From: Chelativorans xinjiangensis
GTDB lineage: Bacteria > Pseudomonadota > Alphaproteobacteria > Rhizobiales > Rhizobiaceae
DNA length: 64,000 nt
Direction of reading: 5' to 3'
NCBI RefSeq assembly: GCF_009812055.1
Contig: NZ_WQNH01000039.1
Span: 1-64,000 of the forward strand
Shown here: positions 44,393-52,312 of the stretch, piece after piece
How the letters are laid out: each line of letters opens with the position of its first letter
How positions within the stretch are numbered: the stretch's first letter is position 1
Program-made: the position numbers and the translations under genes
The notes under the pieces: model-generated
What the model saw: only the letters and a program-made list of their open reading frames with translations
Told to the model about the DNA's origin: nothing
Databases searched by the model: none

Positions 44393-45721
44393 ATGACCAA
44401 TGTCGCCCTCACTGGCCTTGCCCGCGATCTCGCCCGCCGCGCCGAGGAGGGGCGGCCGGTGCGCATCGGCGTCATCGGCTGCGGCGAGATGGGCACCGAC
44501 ATCGTCACCCAGGTCGCCCTCATGCGCGGCATCGAGGTCGCCGCCATCGCCGACCGCCGCTACGTGAATGCAGAGGCTGCTATTCGCACCGCCGGCCGCG
44601 CGCCGGAAAGTGCCATGCGCGCCGCCTCCGTCGGCGCCATGGCCGATGCCATCCGCGCGGGCCGCACGGCCATCGTCGGTGACGCCATGCATCTCATGGA
44701 GAGTGAACACGTCGACGTTATCGTCGATGCCACGGGCAGGCCCACCGCCGGCGCCGAATATGGCCTTGCCGCCATTGAGGCGGGCAAGCATCTCGTCATG
44801 ATGAATGTCGAGGCCGACGTCACCATCGGCGCCTATCTGCGGCGCCTGGCCGACAGGCGCGGCGTCGTCTATTCGCTGGGCGCCGGCGACGAGCCGTCCT
44901 CCTGCATGGAACTGGTCGAGTTCGTCACCGCCATGGGGCACGACGTCGTGGCCGCCGGCAAGGGCAAGAACAACCCTCTCAACCACGACGCCACGCCGGA
45001 CGATTATCGCCAGGAGGCCGAGCGCCGCAACATGAACCCGCGCATGCTGGTGGAGTTCGTCGACGGCTCCAAGACCATGGTGGAGATGGCGGCGATCGCC
45101 AATGCCACCGGCCTCGTGCCCGACAAGCCCGGCATGCACGGCCCCGCCGCCAGCCTGGAAGATCTGCCGCGCGTGCTCTGCCCGGCGGCCGACGGCGGCG
45201 TGCTGTCGAAGAAGGGGTGCGTGGATTTCACGATCGGCAAGGGCGTCGCCCCCGGCGTTTTCGTGATCGCCGACATGGCCCACCCGCGCCTGCACGAGCG
45301 CATGGCCGACCTGAAGCTGGGCGAGGGGCCTTACTTCACCTTCTACCGCCCCCATCACCTGACGAGCCTCGAAGTGCCGCTCACCTGTGCCCGTGCCGTC
45401 CTCTACGGCAAACCCGACATGGTGCCGCTCGACAGGCCCGTGGCCGAGGTCTGCGCGGTCGCCAAGCGCGACCTCGCCTCCGGCGAAAAGCTCGATGCCA
45501 TCGGCGAATACACCTACCGTTCATGGATCATGACGGCCGAAGACGCCCGCGCCGCGGGCGCCGCCCCCTGCGGCCTTCTCGAAGGCGGCACGGTCACCGC
45601 GCCGGTGAAGAAGGGCGCGCTCATCACCCACGACAACACCGCCCCCATCCCCGGCACGAAGCTGATGGAACTGCGCCGGCTGCAGGACGAGATGGTGTTG
45701 TCAGGCACGGCCCAGCTCTAA
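44393..45721 (+). CDS. NAD(P)-dependent oxidoreductase with SAF domain
   Basis: A 442-residue protein: residues 24-40 hold the Rossmann loop (IGVIGCGEMGTDIVTQ) of a homoserine-dehydrogenase-like domain, with VDVIVDATGRPTAG and GKHLVMMNVEADVTIG following. The C-terminal 100 residues are a SAF domain (VAKRDLASGEKLDAIGEYTYRSW). Members often appear in sugar-acid or branched polyol catabolism and are mis-named flagellar FlgA. It faces the NMT1-type importer across 278 nt; import and oxidation of one compound is a fair inference. Confidence 0.75.
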   Translation: MTNVALTGLARDLARRAEEGRPVRIGVIGCGEMGTDIVTQVALMRGIEVAAIADRRYVNAEAAIRTAGRAPESAMRAASVGAMADAIRAGRTAIVGDAMHLMESEHVDVIVDATGRPTAGAEYGLAAIEAGKHLVMMNVEADVTIGAYLRRLADRRGVVYSLGAGDEPSSCMELVEFVTAMGHDVVAAGKGKNNPLNHDATPDDYRQEAERRNMNPRMLVEFVDGSKTMVEMAAIANATGLVPDKPGMHGPAASLEDLPRVLCPAADGGVLSKKGCVDFTIGKGVAPGVFVIADMAHPRLHERMADLKLGEGPYFTFYRPHHLTSLEVPLTCARAVLYGKPDMVPLDRPVAEVCAVAKRDLASGEKLDAIGEYTYRSWIMTAEDARAAGAAPCGLLEGGTVTAPVKKGALITHDNTAPIPGTKLMELRRLQDEMVLSGTAQL

Positions 45722-45753
45722 ATCGGGATGAATATTCACTGGGTCACCCCAAT

Positions 45754-45907
45754 CGCGCGTCATCCCGGAAGTCGGAGCCCGCAGGGCGGAGGCTGTCCGG
45801 GACCCATTCCGGAATGTCGAAGCCACGGAATGGGTCCCGGCCCTCACTGAGCCTGTCCTCGGGCTCGCCGAAGGCGAGACCCGGGGGTTCGGCCGGGATG
45901 ACGCGCG
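45754..45907. repeat. RIME-like intergenic repeat, family B copy 1
   Basis: A 154-bp unit bounded by perfect 15-bp inverted ends (CGCGCGTCATCCCGG and its complement). The interior has further inverted pieces such as GGGACCCATTCCG with CGGAATGGGTCCC. Copies also lie at 46781-46908 and 51557-51702. The style is that of rhizobial intergenic mosaic elements. Confidence 0.75.
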
Positions 45908-45933
45908 GTTGGGTAACCCGGTCTCATCTGGCT

Positions 45934-46737
45934 TCACTTCCCCAACTCGACAGACCGCCGCTTCGCCGCCTCCACCGCCGCGCTCACCAGCTCCACCAGC
46001 CGCTCCTCGCCCATCAGCACGCCGAGCGCGGCCGCCGTGGTGCCGCCCGGGCTCGTCACCTCTTCGCGCAGCGTTCCCGGCTCCTCGCCGCTTTCCTTGG
46101 CAAGGCACGCCGCGCCGTAGACGGTCTGCATGGCAAGCAGCTTGGCGGTGTCGGCCGGCAGCCCGGCCTTCTCGCCCGCCGCCGCCAGGCACTCGATGAA
46201 GTGGAACACGTAGGCCGGCCCCGAGCCCGAGACCGCCGTCACCGCGTCCATCAGCGCCTCGTCCGCAACCGTCGCGACGGCGCCGCTGGCCGCCAGCAGC
46301 CCGTCCACGAACGCCTTCGTCTCCGGTCGCACGTTGCGGTTGGCGAACACCACTATCATGCCCTTGCCGATGGCCGCCGGCGTGTTGGGCATGCAGCGCA
46401 TGACGGCCGCCTCGCCGCCGAGAAGGTCCTCGAATGTCGCCACGCCCGTCCCCGCGGCAACGCTCAGATAGGTCGCGCCCTCAAGATCCCGATACGCCGG
46501 CACCACGTCGCCGATCACCTGCGGCTTCACCGCGAAGACGACGAGATCGGCCGCAGTTTCCAGCTCCCGCGCATCCGCCGCCACCGTGACGCCGTGCGTG
46601 GCCGCCCGCGCCCGCAGCCCCTCGTTCGGCTCCACCACCGTGACATCGCCCGCGGCCAGCCTGCCGGCCGCCAGCCAGCCCTTCAGCATCGCGTAGCCCA
46701 TATTGCCGCAGCCAACCAGAACAACCTTCCTGCCCAT
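45934..46737 (-). CDS. proC: Pyrroline-5-carboxylate reductase
   Basis: A 267-residue ProC that makes proline from pyrroline-5-carboxylate with NAD(P)H. GAAGGAGGCGTTG precedes the ATG at 46737. The cofactor loop is VVLVGCGNMGYAMLKGWL, then VFAVKPQVI, RCMPNTPAAIGKGMIV, and the C-terminal signature AVSGSGPAYVFHFIECLAAAGEKAG and REEVTSPGGTT. Repeats of family B flank it on both sides, so it is probably monocistronic. Confidence 0.92.
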   Translation of the reverse strand: MGRKVVLVGCGNMGYAMLKGWLAAGRLAAGDVTVVEPNEGLRARAATHGVTVAADARELETAADLVVFAVKPQVIGDVVPAYRDLEGATYLSVAAGTGVATFEDLLGGEAAVMRCMPNTPAAIGKGMIVVFANRNVRPETKAFVDGLLAASGAVATVADEALMDAVTAVSGSGPAYVFHFIECLAAAGEKAGLPADTAKLLAMQTVYGAACLAKESGEEPGTLREEVTSPGGTTAAALGVLMGEERLVELVSAAVEAAKRRSVELGK

Positions 46738-46780
46738 CAACGCCTCCTTCGGTTACAGCCAGATTAGGTCGGGTCACCCA

Positions 46781-46908
46781 CCGCGGGGAGAAGCGGAGGC
46801 TGTCCGGGACCCATTCTCGCCTCGCTGAAGCTCCGGCGAAGCGGGCCGGAACGTCGATGTCACGGAATGGATCCCGGACAAGCCTTCAGCTTTCCGGGAT
46901 GACGCGCG
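46781..46908. repeat. RIME-like intergenic repeat, family B copy 2 (left end lost)
   Basis: Matches family B from the CGGAGGCTGTCCGGGACCC segment to the right end CCGGGATGACGCGCG (46894-46908), but lacks the matching left terminal repeat. It lies between proC and folD, which are divergent. Confidence 0.7.
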
Positions 46909-47121
46909 GTGGATGGCTTCGGTTGAATTCATCCCGCTCTAGACGAAGCAATGGCGCTTTTGGCCTGCCGATGCAACCGCCTCAGAGTCGATGCGCCCGC
47001 CGCCACGGCCGGGCCCCGCATTCGCGATTGCGTCAAAAGGCGGCGCATGTGCGGGATTGCACGCGCCGCCATTGCCGCATATGCGAGGGATCGGCAAAAA
47101 CCGGACACGGGAGGGTGCCTC

Positions 47122-48018
47122 ATGGCAGAGTTGATCGACGGCAGGGCGGTGGCTGCCGAGGTGGTGGAGAAGGTGACCGCGCAGGCGGCCGGGCTGATCG
47201 CCGCCGGCACGACGCCGGGCCTTGCCGTCGTCATTGTCGGAGAGGACCCCGCAAGCCAGGTCTATGTCGCCTCCAAGTCGAAAAAGGCCAGGGAGTGCGG
47301 CTTCCATTCCGTCCAGCACACGCTCCCCGCCGAAACCCCCGAGGAAGAGCTCGTCGCCCTGGTCGAGGCGCTCAACCGCGATCCCGCGATCCACGGCATC
47401 CTGGTGCAGCTTCCCCTGCCGGACCACGTCGACGCCGGCCGCATCATCCAGACGATCGCGCCGGAAAAGGACGTCGACGGCTTCCATTTCATCAATGTCG
47501 GCAAGCTCGGCACCGGCGAGCTCGCCACCGCCTTCGTCCCCTGCACGCCGGCCGGCTCCATGCTCCTCCTGCAGCGTGTGCGCGGCAAGGACCTTTCCGG
47601 CCTTTCCGCCGTCGTCGTCGGCCGTTCCAACATCGTCGGCAAGCCGATGGCCAACCTGCTTCTGGCCGCCAACGCCACCGTCACCATCGCCCACAGCCGC
47701 ACGGCGGACCTTCCCGCGCTCGCCCGCACGGCCGACATCCTGGTCGCCGCCGTCGGCAGGCCCGAGATGGTCAAGGGCGACTGGGTCAAGCCCGGCGCCA
47801 CCGTCATCGACGTCGGCATCAACCGCATCCCCGCCCCGGAAAAGGGCGAGGGCAAGACGCGGCTCGTCGGCGACGTCGCCTTCGAAGAGGCGAGGGCGGT
47901 GGCCGGCGCCATCACGCCGGTTCCCGGCGGCGTCGGCCCCATGACCATCGCCATGCTGATGGCCAACACGCTCACCTCCGCCTGCCGCGCCGCTGGGCGC
48001 AAGCCGCCCGTCTTCTGA
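47122..48018 (+). CDS. folD: Bifunctional methylenetetrahydrofolate dehydrogenase/cyclohydrolase
   Basis: A 298-residue FolD. The start at 47122 follows [25 protein letters not shown] carries the active-site Tyr and Lys; [27 protein letters not shown] and the NADP segment [18 protein letters not shown] are all present, as is [15 protein letters not shown] near the end. It interconverts 5,10-methylene- and 10-formyl-tetrahydrofolate. A GlxA-type regulator gene begins 57 nt downstream. Confidence 0.93.
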   Translation: MAELIDGRAVAAEVVEKVTAQAAGLIAAGTTPGLAVVIVGEDPASQVYVASKSKKARECGFHSVQHTLPAETPEEELVALVEALNRDPAIHGILVQLPLPDHVDAGRIIQTIAPEKDVDGFHFINVGKLGTGELATAFVPCTPAGSMLLLQRVRGKDLSGLSAVVVGRSNIVGKPMANLLLAANATVTIAHSRTADLPALARTADILVAAVGRPEMVKGDWVKPGATVIDVGINRIPAPEKGEGKTRLVGDVAFEEARAVAGAITPVPGGVGPMTIAMLMANTLTSACRAAGRKPPVF

Positions 48019-48075
48019 CCGCCCATCCCCGGCATGGCTTTCCGCGCTCCGCCATATCCTGTAGAAAGCCCCTCC

Positions 48076-49038
48076 ATGACCGAGGGCACGGCGGAGGGCC
48101 GGCAGTTCGCGTTCCTGCTGGTCGACAGGTTCTCCATGTTTTCGCTCGCCGCGGCGATCGACACCTTCCGCTCGGCCAACCGTCTGCTCGACCGCGATTT
48201 CTACAGGTGGATCACGGTGTCGGCCGACGGCGAGGCCGTCATGGCCTCCAACGGCCTGCCCATCAAGGTCGACTATGCAGTCGCCGACCTGCCGACAGCC
48301 GACATCCTCTTCGTCTGCGTCGGCCTTGCCACCGAGTTTCCCGGCAAGAGCAAGGTGCTTGCCGCGCTCCGCGCCTGGGGCCGCCAGGGCCGCGCGCTCG
48401 GCGCCATCGCCGCCGGTTCCCTGCTTCTTGCCGAGGCCGGCCAGCTCGACGGCCACCGCTGCACCATCCACTGGGAAAACCGCGCCGGCTTCAAGGAGCG
48501 CTTCCCGGAGATCGAGTGCACCGGCAACGTCTACGAGATCGACCGCAAGCGCTACACCTGCGCCGGCGTCACCACCTCCATCGATCTGATGCTGGAGATC
48601 GTCCGCGCCGATTTCGGCAACGGCCTCGTCAACGAGGTCGCCAACCAGTTCCAGCACGAGCGCGTCCGCTCTCCGATAGACCGCCAGCGCATCGGCCCGG
48701 AGCGCGACCTCGTCGGCAAGTCCGAGAAGCTGCAGAAGATCGTCGCCCTGATGGCCGAGAACCTCGACGAGCCCTTTTCGGCGGTCGACCTCGCCAAGTC
48801 CGCCGGCCTCTCCGTCCGCCAGGTCGAGCGCCTCTTCCTGCGCCATCTGGGCATGACCCCCGGTCGCTACTACATGCGCCTGCGCCTTGAGCGCGCCCGC
48901 GAGCTCCTGCGCCAGACCAACATGTCCATCCTCGACGTCGCCATCGCCACCGGCTTCACCTCCCACTCCTACTTTGCCCAAAGCTACCGCATGCAATTCG
49001 GCAGGCCGCCGAGCGACGAGAGAAGGACGACGTATTGA
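48076..49038 (+). CDS. GlxA-type AraC-family transcriptional regulator
   Basis: A 320-residue regulator. The N-terminal DJ-1/PfpI-like domain lacks the usual elbow cysteine (LGAIAAGSLLLAEAGQLDGHRCTIHW); the C-terminal AraC domain is clear (AVDLAKSAGLSVRQVERLFLRHLGMTPGRYYMRLRLERARELL). The pattern matches the GbdR/CdhR group that senses glycine betaine, choline or carnitine. If so, it would control one-carbon release, which suits its place after folD. Start at 48076 preferred over 48034. Confidence 0.85.
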   Translation: MTEGTAEGRQFAFLLVDRFSMFSLAAAIDTFRSANRLLDRDFYRWITVSADGEAVMASNGLPIKVDYAVADLPTADILFVCVGLATEFPGKSKVLAALRAWGRQGRALGAIAAGSLLLAEAGQLDGHRCTIHWENRAGFKERFPEIECTGNVYEIDRKRYTCAGVTTSIDLMLEIVRADFGNGLVNEVANQFQHERVRSPIDRQRIGPERDLVGKSEKLQKIVALMAENLDEPFSAVDLAKSAGLSVRQVERLFLRHLGMTPGRYYMRLRLERARELLRQTNMSILDVAIATGFTSHSYFAQSYRMQFGRPPSDERRTTY

Positions 49039-49044
49039 GGCGCC

Positions 49045-50448
49045 TCACGCCATAGCCGTCCAAAAAAGCCCGGCGAGCGCCGACAGGAGCAGCACCGCCA
49101 TCAAGGGAACGCCGAGCCGGAAGATGGCGAAAACGGCGGCCGTCGTGAGCACCAGCGCGGGAAGGCTCACGCTCGACCAGACCGGCACCTCCACCACCAG
49201 CCCGTAGCCGCTCCAGGGCGACACATCGCGAAAGATCGCATGGAGTGCGAACCAGACGGCAAGGTTCATGACGACGCCCACAACGGCGGCCGTGATGGCC
49301 GACATGGCGCCCGTCATGGCGCGATTGTCGCGCAGCGTCTCGATGAAGGGCGCGCCGAGAAAGATCCACAGGAAACAAGGCACGAAGGTCACCCACGTCG
49401 TGAGAACCGCGGCAAGGGTGGCCGCCATCATGGGGCTGAGCGTGCCGGGATCGCGATAGGCGCCGATGAACCCCACGAACTGGACAACCTGGATGAGCGG
49501 CCCCGGCGTCGTCTCCGCCATGCCAAGGCCGTCCAGCATCTCGCCCGGCTGAAGCCAGCCATAGTGCTGCACCGCCTCCTGCGCCACATAAGCGAGCACC
49601 GCATAGGCGCCGCCGAAGGTCACCACCGCCATCTGGCTGAAGAAAAGCGCGATCTGGCTGAACACGTTGTCCATGCCGAGTATGGCGATGATGGCCGCCA
49701 CAGGCCCCAGCCACAGGGCAAGGAGGACGCCCGAGACCTTGAGCGACCAGGCCACGTTGGGTCGCGCGTGGGCCGGCACTCCCTTGCCCAGAGCAGAGTC
49801 CCCGTCGGAGAGAACGTCTTTCGATGCCTTGCCGTGGCCGCCGCCGATCTGGAACAGCGGGGAGCCCATCCGCCCACCGAAATAGCCGATCAGCGCAGCG
49901 GACAGGATAATGAGCGGAAAGGGCACACCGAAGAAAAAGATGGCGATGAAGGCGGCGACCGCGATGGCGATCATCGCCGGGTTCTTCAGCGCGCGCCTGC
50001 CGATGCGCGCCACCGCGTGAAGCACGATGGCGAGCACCGCCGCCTTGAGCCCGAAGAACAGGCCCTCGACGATGCCGACATTGCCGAAGGCGGCGTAGAT
50101 GTAGCTGAGCGCAAGGATGGACAGGAAACCGGGGAGCACGAAGAGCGTGCCGGCAATGATGCCGCCCGCCGTCCGGTGCAGCAGCCAACCGATATAGACG
50201 GCAAGCTGCTGCGCCTCCGGTCCGGGGAGCAGCATGCAGTAGTTGAGTGCGTGGAGAAAGCGGTTCTCGCCGATCCAGCGCTTCTCCTCGACGATGATGC
50301 GGTGCATGACCGCGATCTGCCCGGCGGGCCCGCCGAAGCTGAGGGCCGCCACCCGCAGCCAGACCTTCAGCCCTTCTGCAAAGGAGATGCCGTGCCCACC
50401 GCCGGGCCGGTTCAGGCTCGCGGAGACATCGGAAAGCTGCTCGCTCAT
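49045..50448 (-). CDS. chrA: Chromate transporter
   Basis: A 467-residue ChrA with two homologous halves: LRVAALSFGGPAGQIAVMHRIIVEEKRWIGENRFLHALNYCMLLPGPEAQQLAVYIGWL in the first, and FFSQMAVVTFGGAYAVLAYV then MLDGLGMAETTPGPLIQVVQFVGF in the second, both carrying the FGG and PGP motifs. It exports chromate from the cytoplasm. The ATG overlaps the stop of the upstream rhodanese-ChrB gene by 4 bases. A central loop (GKASKDVLSDGD) is soluble. Confidence 0.9.
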   Translation of the reverse strand: MSEQLSDVSASLNRPGGGHGISFAEGLKVWLRVAALSFGGPAGQIAVMHRIIVEEKRWIGENRFLHALNYCMLLPGPEAQQLAVYIGWLLHRTAGGIIAGTLFVLPGFLSILALSYIYAAFGNVGIVEGLFFGLKAAVLAIVLHAVARIGRRALKNPAMIAIAVAAFIAIFFFGVPFPLIILSAALIGYFGGRMGSPLFQIGGGHGKASKDVLSDGDSALGKGVPAHARPNVAWSLKVSGVLLALWLGPVAAIIAILGMDNVFSQIALFFSQMAVVTFGGAYAVLAYVAQEAVQHYGWLQPGEMLDGLGMAETTPGPLIQVVQFVGFIGAYRDPGTLSPMMAATLAAVLTTWVTFVPCFLWIFLGAPFIETLRDNRAMTGAMSAITAAVVGVVMNLAVWFALHAIFRDVSPWSGYGLVVEVPVWSSVSLPALVLTTAAVFAIFRLGVPLMAVLLLSALAGLFWTAMA

Positions 50449-51269
50449 CTCGTCTGCCTGGGTTTGGCCGAAGGCCAGTTGTGGGTTTCGTCCGTGGCGT
50501 CGCGGCACCAGCGGTAGAAGGCATCGTAGAGCACCATGCCGGCTTCGAGCTGTTGCAGATCGTCGGCGAACATGCGCGACAGCCCAAGCGACGCGGCAAG
50601 CAGGCCGGGTGCTTCAGGGGCGAGGTCGAGCCGCGCGGTGTCGGCGCCACGGATGATCGCCGCAAGCCTCAGGAGCGGCTCGGTGGTCAGGCCGAACTCC
50701 TCAACCATGACGTCGAAGGTGCAAAGCTCGCCGCGGTGGCTCCAGAAGACGTCCTCGATATCGAAGGGAACGGCATTGAACCGCTCGCCCACGGCAATCA
50801 CCTCCTGCGGGGCGACGAACAGGAAGACGGCTTGAGGGTCGACGAAGCGCCGGATAAGCCAGGGGCAGGCGATGCGGTCGATCTTGGGCCGCGCCCGGGT
50901 GACCCAGACCGTTCCGCCCCCGGCGAACGCCCCTGGCAGTCGCTCCGCCGGCACGGCCGGCAACCCCGCATCCAGCCAGGCCTCGAAGCCGCCCTCCAGC
51001 GATTCGGCGGCGATCCCCTGATGGCGCAGCCAGGCAGCCGCCCCTTCGCTGAGTTTCTTGCCGCTTTGGCAGATGACGACCGCGGAGCGCCCTTCGACCG
51101 CAGGGCCCCAGTCGCGCACCTCCTCATGCGGCCGGCGGACCGAGCCGGGTATCAGCCGCGGGTCGGCGGAAAAGTCCTCGTCGTTGCGGACATCGATCAG
51201 GGCAGGGCAGTTGGGCGTGCCGACCAGGCGGGAAAGTTTGTCGATGGAGATAGTGGTGGGAGAGGGCAT
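50445..51269 (-). CDS. Rhodanese domain fused to ChrB C-terminal domain
   Basis: A 274-residue fusion. Residues 1-105 form a rhodanese domain (CPALIDVRNDEDFSADPRLIPGSVRRPHEEV, active-site loop VICQSGKKLSEGAAAWL with its Cys). Residues 115-270 are the ChrB C-terminal domain (WVTRARPKIDRIACPWLIRRFVDPQAVFLFV, TFDVMVEEFGL). Classical ChrB is a chromate-sensing regulator with a different N-terminus; here rhodanese replaces it. The 4-base overlap with chrA shows coupled expression. Function may be chromate handling through thiol chemistry rather than DNA binding. Confidence 0.85.
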   Translation of the reverse strand: MPSPTTISIDKLSRLVGTPNCPALIDVRNDEDFSADPRLIPGSVRRPHEEVRDWGPAVEGRSAVVICQSGKKLSEGAAAWLRHQGIAAESLEGGFEAWLDAGLPAVPAERLPGAFAGGGTVWVTRARPKIDRIACPWLIRRFVDPQAVFLFVAPQEVIAVGERFNAVPFDIEDVFWSHRGELCTFDVMVEEFGLTTEPLLRLAAIIRGADTARLDLAPEAPGLLAASLGLSRMFADDLQQLEAGMVLYDAFYRWCRDATDETHNWPSAKPRQTR

Positions 51270-51556
51270 GACGCGTCCTTCCGTTTAACGGGTTCATGGA
51301 CGCGATTCTTGGGCTGGCGCCTCGTGGGGAGATCGCGATCCCCATGTATAATTTCTTGCGCCCCGCGCGGCGCATGTCAAGCGCTTCGGCCAGAACGCGG
51401 CAGCCCTGATCGTCGAACACGGCGCCAACCTTCGCGCTGGGATAAATCCGGCGGTCAGAATCCGCCAACCCACCCCGCTCCACCTTCGCCCTTCGGTTTC
51501 GGTGGACGGGTCGCGGCGCCCCCTCAGGGCGTCATCCCCCACCCCACCCCACCCCA

Positions 51557-51702
51557 CGCGCGTCATCCCGGAAGTCGGAGCGAAGCGGAGACTGTCCGGG
51601 ACCCATTCTCACCTCGCTGAAGCTCCGGCGAAGCGCGCCGGAAGGTGGACGAGTCACGGAATGGGTCCCGGACAAGCCTTCGGCTTTCCGGGATGACGCG
51701 CG
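51557..51702. repeat. RIME-like intergenic repeat, family B copy 3
   Basis: A 146-bp unit with the same perfect 15-bp inverted ends as copy 1 (51557-51571 and 51688-51702). It shares the CTCGCTGAAGCTCCGGCGAAGC interior with copy 2. A further partial end (GGGATGACGCGCG) follows at 51712-51724, as if a second element had been nested or trimmed. Confidence 0.75.
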
Positions 51703-51896
51703 CGGGCGGGTGGGATGACGCGCGTTGGAAAGGCGGCGGGCGCGCCCTTCACCTCAGCCGGCAGTGCCTTGCCTGCGCGGGGATAAAATGTGGCGACAAT
51801 TTTTTTCTTTCCTGCCAACCCATTGGTTTCACTCACTGCAGAAAAAATTCTCCAACTTTTTCGCGGGAAAATACTCCCCCCTGCCCAGCCCGCCCG

Positions 51897-52190
51897 TACA
51901 ATCCACCCCATCGCCCTCACGGGAACCGGGTCCGGACCGGGGATCAGGGAGAGCGGCGGAGACCTCTCCCTTCGGGCTCGGTACCCGGAGGCCTGAGGGC
52001 CCGCGACAGGCCGGCGGTGCCGGGAGCGCTGGGTGACAGCGTTGCCGGCATTGCGGAGAAGCCGCCAGGGCTTCTCGTCCGGCCCGGCAAAGCCCCAATT
52101 GGGTGCAGCCGGGAAGGACGGGGAGCCCGAGTGACCGGCCGACCGTCGGGACAGCCTCCGGCGGGGCGCGTTGGACGCGCCTTAAAAATA
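51897..52190 (+). ncRNA. Candidate structured RNA between chrB and amn
   Basis: A TACAAT -10-like box (51897-51902) is followed by a protein-free GC-rich stretch able to fold into successive hairpins: GGCCTG/CAGGCC (51990-52012); TGCCGG-gag-CGCTG/CAGCG-ttg-CCGGCA (52018-52050); GAGAAGCC/GGCTTCTC (52056-52076, 8 bp); CCCGGC/GCCGGG enclosing CCCAATTGGG (52083-52113); and GGCGCG/CGCGCC (52165-52181) before an A/T run. No -35 is evident. It matches none of RNase P, tmRNA, 6S, SRP or the common riboswitches as I know them. Strand is inferred from the -10 box and the terminal hairpin. The preceding region from 51270 holds no gene apart from the family B repeat. Confidence 0.35.
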
Positions 52191-52312
52191 AATTGAGTGG
52201 CACGGACAACGCGCCCCGCTTCCCAACTTACCCAAGAGGCCAGACGGTGAAAACCGGGCGTGGCAACGCCGCCGCGCGTCCTCTCTTCCCCGCCACTGCG
52301 AACAGGAGCTCC

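Noticed and set aside
46939-48996. Very long open frame (about 685 codons) on the minus strand across folD and the GlxA regulator
   Set aside because: It is antisense to two unmistakable genes, its composition is Gly/Asp/Val/Ala repeats caused by GC-rich codons, and it has no family motif.
51897-52190. Known RNA classes (cobalamin riboswitch, RNase P RNA, tmRNA, 6S, SRP RNA) as explanation of the structured region
   Set aside because: The diagnostic strings of each class (for example GCCAGGAGACCTGCC of cobalamin riboswitches or GAGGAAAGTCC of RNase P) are not found, and the order of stems does not fit.
51829-52209. Minus-strand frame across the hairpin-rich region
   Set aside because: Composition and lack of motifs look like GC-rich non-coding DNA; the palindromic structure explains the open frame better.
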